Shown here one piece after another: positions 26,344 through 33,389 of a stretch of DNA of 33,389 nucleotides. Under the pieces are notes generated by a model that made no database searches, was not told where the DNA came from, and saw only the letters and a program-made list of their open reading frames with translations. Source of the stretch: Betaproteobacteria bacterium (GTDB taxonomy: Bacteria; Pseudomonadota; Gammaproteobacteria; Burkholderiales; Rhodocyclaceae); the NCBI GenBank assembly GCA_016208425.1, contig JACQYA010000169.1:1-33389 (forward strand), in the 5' to 3' direction. Each line of letters opens with the position of its first letter. Position 1 is the stretch's first letter. The translations under genes and the position numbers were made by a program.

Positions 26344-26383
26344 CCTTGTGCGGGCGCAAATTCAGATCTGCGCCCGCACGAGG
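26344..26383. repeat. Long GC-rich inverted repeat between groEL and the regulator gene
   Basis: GTGCGGGCGCA (26348-26358) and TGCGCCCGCAC (26369-26379) are perfect arms with a 10-base spacer. Pairing extends outwards to 15 bp with one G-T pair. No T run follows on either strand, so it is not a classical terminator. It overlaps the probable promoter spacer of the regulator gene. Confidence 0.65.
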
Positions 26384-26394
26384 TGTGTTCCAGA

Positions 26395-26423
26395 CAAAGA
26401 AAAACCCCGCCGTAGCGGGGTTT
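26395..26423 (-). terminator. Rho-independent terminator of groES-groEL
   Basis: On the minus strand AAACCCCGC-TACG-GCGGGGTTT is followed by TTCTTTG, a strong stem with a T-rich tail, about 30 bases after the groEL stop. It separates the heat-shock operon from the regulator and dnaE. Confidence 0.88.
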
Positions 26424-26453
26424 CCTGACGCAGAAAAAGGCCGGGTAAAGCGC

Positions 26454-28139
<1,686 letters not shown>

Positions 28140-28172
28140 TCAGTAATGAGATAAAGCGTGGGGAGCCGGGGT

Positions 28173-28463
28173 TTAGGCCTCGACGACGCCCATGATGTCT
28201 TCTTCGCGCATGACCAGCAGTTCCTCGCCATCGACCTTGACGGTCTGGCCGGCATACTTGCCGAACAGCACACGGTCGCCGACTTTGACTTCAAGCGCGC
28301 GAACCGAGCCGTTTTCGAGAATCTTGCCGTTACCCACGGCGCGGATCTCGCCTTGATCCGGCTTTTCGGCGGCGGTATCGGGGATGACGATGCCGGAAGC
28401 CGTCTTCTTTTCCTCTTCCAGGCGCTTGACGATCACGCGATCATGCAACGGACGAATTTTCAT
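28173..28463 (-). CDS. groS: Co-chaperonin GroES (10 kDa)
   Basis: GroES caps the GroEL ring. The 96-residue protein begins [18 protein letters not shown] and has the mobile loop around residues 17-34 ([14 protein letters not shown]). The core motifs are [11 protein letters not shown] and the terminal [21 protein letters not shown] (28474-28470) stands about 7 bases before the ATG at 28463. It is first in the groES-groEL operon, about 100 bases from the transcription start. Confidence 0.99.
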   Translation of the reverse strand: MKIRPLHDRVIVKRLEEEKKTASGIVIPDTAAEKPDQGEIRAVGNGKILENGSVRALEVKVGDRVLFGKYAGQTVKVDGEELLVMREEDIMGVVEA

Positions 28464-28539
28464 GCAGGTTCTCCTAGGGGTTTAAGCGTAAATGACCAAC
28501 AACCAATTGATGTCGCCAAAGAGGGTGCTGCGAAAGCTG

Positions 28540-28566
28540 TTAGCACTCAACTGCGACGAGTGCTAA
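28540..28566. promoter_or_regulatory. CIRCE operator (HrcA binding site) of groES-groEL
   Basis: TTAGCACTC (28540-28548), nine bases, GAGTGCTAA (28558-28566) is a perfect match to the CIRCE inverted repeat bound by the heat-shock repressor HrcA. It begins at the -10 box and covers the expected transcription start, so HrcA should repress the operon at normal temperature. Confidence 0.97.
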
Positions 28567-28594
28567 TAATAGGGGCGGTATAGCGGAATTTCAA
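28566..28594 (-). promoter_or_regulatory. Sigma70 promoter of groES-groEL
   Basis: On the minus strand TTGAAA (28594-28589), 17 bases, TATTAT (28571-28566) is near consensus. The -10 box touches the CIRCE operator. This is the arrangement of HrcA-controlled vegetative promoters. I did not see a convincing sigma32-type promoter. Confidence 0.88.
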
Positions 28595-28797
28595 GAGAGG
28601 CGAGGGAAAAATCTTTCGCTGGTGACTGTTCGATGCTTGGCAGGTGGCGTGACTCCGGGTGGCGGTGTAGGGTAAAACGCTTTCGTCAAAATGCTCACGA
28701 CGTGGGCGCATTATGAATAGCTCTTGCCAGCCTCGCGCTTTCGTCGGACGATAACGACCTTTCCCCGGTAACGCCGCTTGCGGTCGCCATTACAGCC

Positions 28798-29952
28798 ATG
28801 TCTCCAGTCCTCGCCCGTCGTTTGTCGATCGCTTTCTTCCCCGTTGTGGCGCTGGTCGTTGCGCTGTGGTGGGCGGGCAGGCCTCAGCCCATCGTTGTCG
28901 TGCTCAAGGAAACCGACCTCGGCCGGGTCGAGTCTTCCATCGCCAATACGCGCGCCGGGACGGTCGAAGCCTGCCAGCGCACCAAGCTGTCGACGATCGT
29001 GGGCGGGCGCATCGAGGTGCTGGCGGTCAAGGAGGGCGAGCGCGTCAGAAAAGGCCAGTTGCTGATGAAGCTGTGGAACGACGATCAGCGGGCGCAAAGC
29101 ACGCTTGCCCAGACGCAGGTGGAAACGGCCCGCCTGCGGGTCGGCGAGGTCTGCACGGTCGCCGCCAACGCCGAAAGCGAGGCCGAACGACAGGCTTCCC
29201 TGCGCGCCAGGGGCTTCGTCTCCGCCTCGAAAGAAGAAGCGGCGCGCAGCGAGGCGAAGGCCAAACGCGCCGGCTGCGATGCGGCCAAGGCCGATGTGGC
29301 GCAAACGCTGGCCAAGGTCAGCGCGACGCGCGTCGAGCAGGGGCGGACGATCCTCTACGCGCCCTTTGACGGCACCATCGCCAAGATCGTCGGCGAAGTC
29401 GGCGAATACTCGACACCGTCCCCGCCGGGCGTGCCGACCCCGCCGGCCATCGATCTGATCGACGATTCCTGCCTCTACGTCAAGGCGCCGATGGACGAAG
29501 TGGATGCCCCGAAGATCGTCGCCGGGCAGCCGGTACGCATCAGTTTCGACGCGCTGCCCAAACAGTCCTTCCCCGGCACGGTCAAGCGTGTCGCGCCCTA
29601 TGTCTCCGCCGTCGAAAAACAGGCGCGCACGGTGGATATCGAAGCCACGCTCGATAATCCGGCGGCGCCCGGCAAGTTGCTGGTCGGCTACAGCGCCGAT
29701 GTCGAGGTAATTCTTGCCGTGCGCGAGAAGGTCGTGCGTGTCCCCACCCCGGCGTTGCTCGAAGGCGGGCGGGTTCTGGTCGGCGGCGCCGGCGGCAAGC
29801 TGGAAGAGCGCAAGGTCAAGACCGGCCTCGCGAACTGGGAATTCACGGAAGTGACGGAAGGGCTGAACGCCGGTGAGCGGGTCGTCACATCGCTGGAGCG
29901 TGCCGGCGTAAAAGGCGGCATCCCTTACACGGCGGAAGACAAGAAGCAATGA
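28798..29952 (+). CDS. HlyD/MacA-like periplasmic adaptor of an ABC exporter
   Basis: The 384-residue protein has an N-terminal membrane anchor (about residues 9-26), then a lipoyl-like half motif (GGRIEVLAVKEGERVRKGQLLMKL). An alpha-helical hairpin rich in Ala, Glu and Arg (about 95-180) and the second lipoyl half (YAPFDGTIAKIVGEVGEY) follow. Beta-barrel and membrane-proximal domains end the protein. It should bridge the inner-membrane transporter to an outer-membrane channel of TolC type, not encoded here. The stop overlaps the ATPase start by four bases (ATGA). No clear Shine-Dalgarno precedes the ATG. The substrate is unknown. Confidence 0.88.
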   Translation: MSPVLARRLSIAFFPVVALVVALWWAGRPQPIVVVLKETDLGRVESSIANTRAGTVEACQRTKLSTIVGGRIEVLAVKEGERVRKGQLLMKLWNDDQRAQSTLAQTQVETARLRVGEVCTVAANAESEAERQASLRARGFVSASKEEAARSEAKAKRAGCDAAKADVAQTLAKVSATRVEQGRTILYAPFDGTIAKIVGEVGEYSTPSPPGVPTPPAIDLIDDSCLYVKAPMDEVDAPKIVAGQPVRISFDALPKQSFPGTVKRVAPYVSAVEKQARTVDIEATLDNPAAPGKLLVGYSADVEVILAVREKVVRVPTPALLEGGRVLVGGAGGKLEERKVKTGLANWEFTEVTEGLNAGERVVTSLERAGVKGGIPYTAEDKKQ

Positions 29953-30641
29953 CCCTGATCGAGCTGTCCGGCATCGAGCGCGTCTTTCGCCTCGGCGACA
30001 GCGAAGTCCACGCGTTGCGCCGTCTCGACGTGAGTATCGCGGCCGGAGAATACGTCGCGGTGATGGGGCCGTCCGGTTCGGGAAAATCGACGCTGCTCAA
30101 CCTGCTCGGCCTGCTCGACCGCCCGAACGCGGGCATTTACCGGCTGGAAGGCCGCGACGTGACGACGCTCTCCGCCGAAGAACAGGCGCGCGTGCGCAGC
30201 GAACGGATCGGTTTCGTCTTTCAGAGCTTCCACCTGGTGCCGCGCCTGACGGCGGCCGAGAACATCGCGCTGCCGATGACGCTGGCCGGCATCGCCCCGC
30301 AGCGGCGCGCCGAGCGGGTCGCGCGGGCGCTCAAGGACTACGGCCTGGCGAACCGCGCCGACCACAAGCCGGACGAGCTGTCGGGCGGACAACGCCAGCG
30401 CGTCGCCATCGCCCGCGCGACGATCATGCGGCCGGCGCTGATTCTCGCCGACGAGCCGACCGGCAACCTCGACCGCGCCACCGGCGAAGAGGTGATGCGC
30501 CTGCTCGAAGCGCTGAACGAACGCGGCGTGACGCTGGTCGTCGTCACTCACGACGCAGCCCTCGGCGGGCGGGCCAGACGCCAGTTGCTGATGGAGGACG
30601 GCGCGCTGGCCCACGATACGCCCGCTCCCACGTCCCGATGA
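29949..30641 (+). CDS. ABC transporter ATP-binding protein (MacB/LolD-like)
   Basis: The 230-residue ATPase has Walker [11 protein letters not shown]-loop [14 protein letters not shown], signature [14 protein letters not shown], Walker [13 protein letters not shown] and the switch His in VVTHD. Its short form and the [11 protein letters not shown] stretch place it in the MacB/LolD/FtsE group, which powers mechanotransmission rather than substrate passage through the membrane. It is coupled to the adaptor gene by a four-base overlap and is followed after 25 bases by the first permease. Confidence 0.94.
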   Translation: MTLIELSGIERVFRLGDSEVHALRRLDVSIAAGEYVAVMGPSGSGKSTLLNLLGLLDRPNAGIYRLEGRDVTTLSAEEQARVRSERIGFVFQSFHLVPRLTAAENIALPMTLAGIAPQRRAERVARALKDYGLANRADHKPDELSGGQRQRVAIARATIMRPALILADEPTGNLDRATGEEVMRLLEALNERGVTLVVVTHDAALGGRARRQLLMEDGALAHDTPAPTSR

Positions 30642-30666
30642 TCCGCGTTGCGCGGTTCCTGACAGC

Positions 30667-31875
30667 ATGCGCGCCCCCGACCTGATCCGCTTTGCCCGCG
30701 ACGCGGCGACCGGCAACCCGCTGCGTACTTCGCTGCTGGTTCTCGCCATGTCCATCGGCGTTGCGGCGGTCGTCGTGCTGACGGCGCTCGGCGACGGCGC
30801 CCGGCGTTACGTGATGAACGAGTTTTCGTCGCTCGGCAGCAACCTCGTCATCGTCCTCCCCGGCCGCTCGCAGACGGGCGGCTTCAACCCCGCCAACGCG
30901 ATCACCAGCACCCCGCGCGACCTGACCATCGACGACGCGCAGGCGCTGCTGCGCGCGAGCGCCGTCCGCCGCGCCGCGCCGCTAATCGTCGGCACATCGG
31001 AAATCAGCGTCGGCGGCAAGCTGCGCGAAGTGATCGTCGCCGGAACGACCGCGCAGTTTCTCGACGTGCGCAACCTGAAACTCGGGCAGGGGCGTTTTCT
31101 GCCGGACGAGGACTGGCGGCGCGGCACGGCCGAAGCGGTGATCGGCGCGAAGATTCGCGACGAGATGTTCGGGGCGCAACCGGCGCTCGGCCAACGGGCG
31201 CGCATCGGCGACCGGCGTTTCCGCATCGTCGGCGTGCTCGCGTCAAGCGGGCAAGGGCTGGGGATGAACACCGACGAACTGGTGATCGTGCCGGTTTCCC
31301 TGGCGCAAGCGATGTTCAACAGCAACACGCTGTTCCGCATCCTGGTCGAAGCGACCGGCCGCGAAGCGATAGAACTCGCCCGCGCGCAGGCGACGGAAAT
31401 CATCAAGCTGCGCCACGAGGGCGAGGAAGACGTGACGGTCATCACCCAGGACGCCGTGCTCGCCACTTTCGATCGCCTGCTCGGCACGCTGACGCTCGGC
31501 GTCGCCGGCATCGCGGCGATCAGCCTGGCGGTGGCGGGCATCCTGGTGATGAACGTGATGCTCGTTTCGGTCGCGCAGCGTACCGCCGAGATCGGCCTGC
31601 TCAAAGCGCTGGGCGCCACCGGCGCAACGATCCGCGCGGCTTTCCTCTCCGAGGCGGCGATGCTCTCGCTGGCCGGCGCGCTCCTCGGTTTCGCGCTCGG
31701 CCAGGCCGGCGCGGCGACCATTCGCCATCTATACCCGACTTTTCCCGCCTTCCCGCCCGACTGGGCGGTAGCGGCCGGGCTGGGCACGGCGCTGCTCACC
31801 GGCATCCTGTTCGGCGTGCTGCCGGCGCGGCAGGCGGCGCGGCTCGACCCGGTGCAGGCGCTAGCGAAGCGATGA
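30667..31875 (+). CDS. ABC transporter permease 1 (MacB/FtsX type)
   Basis: The 402-residue permease has the MacB layout. A first membrane span lies at about 20-40 (RTSLLVLAMSIGVAAVVVLTAL). A periplasmic domain of about 220 residues follows (MacB_PCD type, with GTTAQFLDVRNLKLGQGRFL). Three C-terminal spans come after it in the FtsX domain (AEIGLLKALGATGATI and VLPARQAARLDPVQAL). It lacks its own ATPase domain. Its stop overlaps the next start (ATGA), so the two permeases should be made together and probably form a heterodimer. Confidence 0.92.
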   Translation: MRAPDLIRFARDAATGNPLRTSLLVLAMSIGVAAVVVLTALGDGARRYVMNEFSSLGSNLVIVLPGRSQTGGFNPANAITSTPRDLTIDDAQALLRASAVRRAAPLIVGTSEISVGGKLREVIVAGTTAQFLDVRNLKLGQGRFLPDEDWRRGTAEAVIGAKIRDEMFGAQPALGQRARIGDRRFRIVGVLASSGQGLGMNTDELVIVPVSLAQAMFNSNTLFRILVEATGREAIELARAQATEIIKLRHEGEEDVTVITQDAVLATFDRLLGTLTLGVAGIAAISLAVAGILVMNVMLVSVAQRTAEIGLLKALGATGATIRAAFLSEAAMLSLAGALLGFALGQAGAATIRHLYPTFPAFPPDWAVAAGLGTALLTGILFGVLPARQAARLDPVQALAKR

Positions 31876-33077
31876 TGCGCTTTCCCGACACTTTGCAACT
31901 CGCTTTGCGCGCCATCACGGCGCACCGGCTGCGCAGCTTCCTGACGCTGCTCGGCATCGCGGTCGGCATCGCGGCGGTGATTCTGCTGACGTCCATCGGC
32001 GAAGGCATCCACCGCTTCGTGCTCGCCGAATTCACGCAGTTCGGCACCAACGTGATCGGCGTCGCGCCCGGCAAGGTCAAGACCTCCGGCCCGGCGCCGA
32101 CCGGCATCCCCACTTCGGTGCGGCCGCTGACGCTGGAAGACGCGCGCGCGCTCGAACACCTGCCGCACGTGACGGCGATGACGTCGACCGTGTGGGGCAA
32201 TACCGAAATCAACGCCAACGGCCGCCTGCGCCGGACGACGGTCTACGGCGTCAACGCCGACATGACCAGGGTATTTGGCATGAAGGTCAAAAGCGGGCAG
32301 TTCCTGCCCGGCGAAGACTCGGAAAACGCGCGCGCTTTCGTCGTGCTCGGCGCCAAGCTGAAAAACGAGCTGTTCGGCGCGGCGAACCCACTCGGCGCGC
32401 GCGTGCGTATCGGCAACTTCCAGTTCCGCGTGATCGGCGTGCTCGAAACTAAGGGGCAGTTTCTCGGCATCGATCTCGACGACACCGCCTACATTCCGGC
32501 GGCGCGCGCGCTCGAACTCTACAACCGCGACGGACTGATGGAGATCCACGTCTCCTACGCGGAGGGCGTTCCGGCGGCGCGCGTCGGGGACGCGATCAAG
32601 GCCACGCTGAAAGCGCGCCACGGCCGCGAGGATTTCACGATCACCACGCAGGAAGACATGCTGCGCACGCTATCCCGGATTCTCGACATCCTGACCATGG
32701 CCGTCGGCGCGCTCGGCAGCATTTCGCTGCTGGTCGGCGGCGTCGGCATCGTCACCATCATGACCATCGCCGTCAGCGAACGCACCGGAGAAATCGGCTT
32801 GCTCGTCGCGCTGGGCGCACCACGGCGAACCATCCTCGGGCTGTTCCTCGGCGAGGCGGTGGCGCTGTCCGCTCTGGGCGGCGTCATGGGCCTGCTGCTC
32901 GGCATCGGTCTGGCGCAGGCGATCCACCTGCTCGTGCCAGCCTTGCCGGTGCACACACCAATCGCTTTTGTCCTGCTCGCCGAAGGCATCGCCGTCGCCA
33001 TCGGCCTGCTGGCGGGAGTCCTGCCCGCGCGCCGCGCCGCCCGCCTCGATCCGGTGGAGGCGTTGCGCGCGGAGTAG
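31872..33077 (+). CDS. ABC transporter permease 2 (MacB/FtsX type)
   Basis: The 401-residue protein is a second MacB-type permease with the same order of domains as its neighbour: span near 20-42 (SFLTLLGIAVGIAAVILLTSIG), periplasmic domain with RTTVYGVNADMTRVFGMKVKSGQF, and three C-terminal spans ending PARRAARLDPVEALRAE. It is paralogous to permease 1 (shared GIAAVxLL, TAEIGLL/TGEIGLL and ARLDPV motifs) but clearly diverged. The start is one of two adjacent ATG codons at 31872 and 31875. It closes the four-gene exporter operon. Confidence 0.92.
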   Translation: MMRFPDTLQLALRAITAHRLRSFLTLLGIAVGIAAVILLTSIGEGIHRFVLAEFTQFGTNVIGVAPGKVKTSGPAPTGIPTSVRPLTLEDARALEHLPHVTAMTSTVWGNTEINANGRLRRTTVYGVNADMTRVFGMKVKSGQFLPGEDSENARAFVVLGAKLKNELFGAANPLGARVRIGNFQFRVIGVLETKGQFLGIDLDDTAYIPAARALELYNRDGLMEIHVSYAEGVPAARVGDAIKATLKARHGREDFTITTQEDMLRTLSRILDILTMAVGALGSISLLVGGVGIVTIMTIAVSERTGEIGLLVALGAPRRTILGLFLGEAVALSALGGVMGLLLGIGLAQAIHLLVPALPVHTPIAFVLLAEGIAVAIGLLAGVLPARRAARLDPVEALRAE

Positions 33078-33389
33078 GGGGGAGCCGAAAAGCGGGCACC
33101 TTCACCGGGCACAACCGCGCGTGCAATTTGCTTGTCCGATAACAATACCGAAATCATGGCGCCAATGATGGCCGGCAAAAAAATTCTTCCGGCGCTACGC
33201 CCGCGAAAAGCCGTATGGGTCGACCGCCAAGTCAAATCTGTCTCCACCAGGCGGCCCGGAAATATTGGGTCAGGCGATGCATGTGCCCTGTTCCAATCCG
33301 CGATGGAAATGTGAAAAATCCCGCCCCTACAAAATCGCGGCTTCTTTCGCGGATTGGAATTACCATGGGCTACCCGCTTCAAAAGGAAT
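33078..33389. other. Right-end intergenic stretch, no supported gene
   Basis: These 312 bases have no coding frame with recognisable protein similarity or a good ribosome site on either strand. The only structure I see is a 12-bp inverted repeat, listed separately. No T-run terminator follows the permease stop closely. Confidence 0.5.
33291..33359. repeat. 12-bp perfect inverted repeat with 45-base spacer
   Basis: TTCCAATCCGCG (33291-33302) and CGCGGATTGGAA (33348-33359) are exact reverse complements. The spacer is 45 bases. Whether it is an end of a small mobile or repetitive element, a pair of operators or a hairpin cannot be decided from one copy. Confidence 0.55.

Noticed and set aside
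30807-32621. 604-codon minus-strand open frame
   Set aside because: It is antisense to both exporter permeases and has no domain pattern.
33132-33314. 60-codon frame beginning MSDNNTEIMAP
   Set aside because: No ribosome site, no similarity I recognise, and it overlaps the inverted repeat.
33078-33389. CRISPR repeat or insertion sequence end
   Set aside because: Only one inverted pair is present; no direct repeats with regular spacing, no transposase frame and no target duplication.

Overview
The window is a high-GC stretch of a Gram-negative chromosome. Gene content fits a betaproteobacterium, most likely of the Rhodocyclales/Accumulibacter/Azoarcus type. The grounds are the dacA-dat-DUF493-lipB-lipA order, a groESL operon with a CIRCE operator, full-length DnaE, RNase G, YegQ/TrhP and a DUF2917 protein. 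The lineage is inferred from gene content and style, not from a marker gene, and no species can be named. Almost everything is core housekeeping. The accessory signals are one intron relic, one broken gene and a few regulatory structures.

Left part (1-10211, minus strand): gltB (C-terminal part outside the window) is preceded by a promoter and an intrinsic terminator-like hairpin in its leader. Upstream lies a tightly packed operon read leftward: M20 amidohydrolase, D,D-carboxypeptidase (dacA), D-amino acid aminotransferase (dat), DUF493, lipB, lipA, rsuA. It joins peptidoglycan trimming and D-amino acid recycling to lipoate synthesis and ends with a 16S rRNA pseudouridine synthase.

Middle (10294-15545): rapZ, a NusG-domain-II protein, a Gx-family membrane protein and a UbiX-type flavin prenyltransferase form an overlapping plus-strand operon. 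Convergent to it are mutY and a purT that has lost its central ATP-grasp segment and is frameshifted. A flavin reductase is divergent from purT.

The most unusual spot is 15590-16143. The 5' half of a tRNA-Gly-like gene is cut in the anticodon stem by what looks like the 5' part (domains I to III) of a group II intron with several GNRA-capped hairpins. The reverse transcriptase, domain V and domain VI are absent. An intact tRNA-Gly(CCC) follows directly, possibly read from the promoter of the broken one.

Right part (16145-33077): trhP/yegQ and rng are divergent. Then come a DUF2917 gene, a MocR-type regulator with a perfect 10-bp inverted repeat at its promoter, and the leftward operon dnaE - small lipoprotein - WbuC-like cupin. 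A two-receiver response regulator whose first receiver has lost its phosphoacceptor Asp lies upstream of dnaE. groES-groEL has a perfect CIRCE operator, a near-consensus promoter and a clear terminator. A four-gene MacAB-like tripartite exporter operon follows on the plus strand (adaptor, ATPase, two separate permeases). The last 312 bases hold no gene I can support, only a 12-bp inverted repeat.
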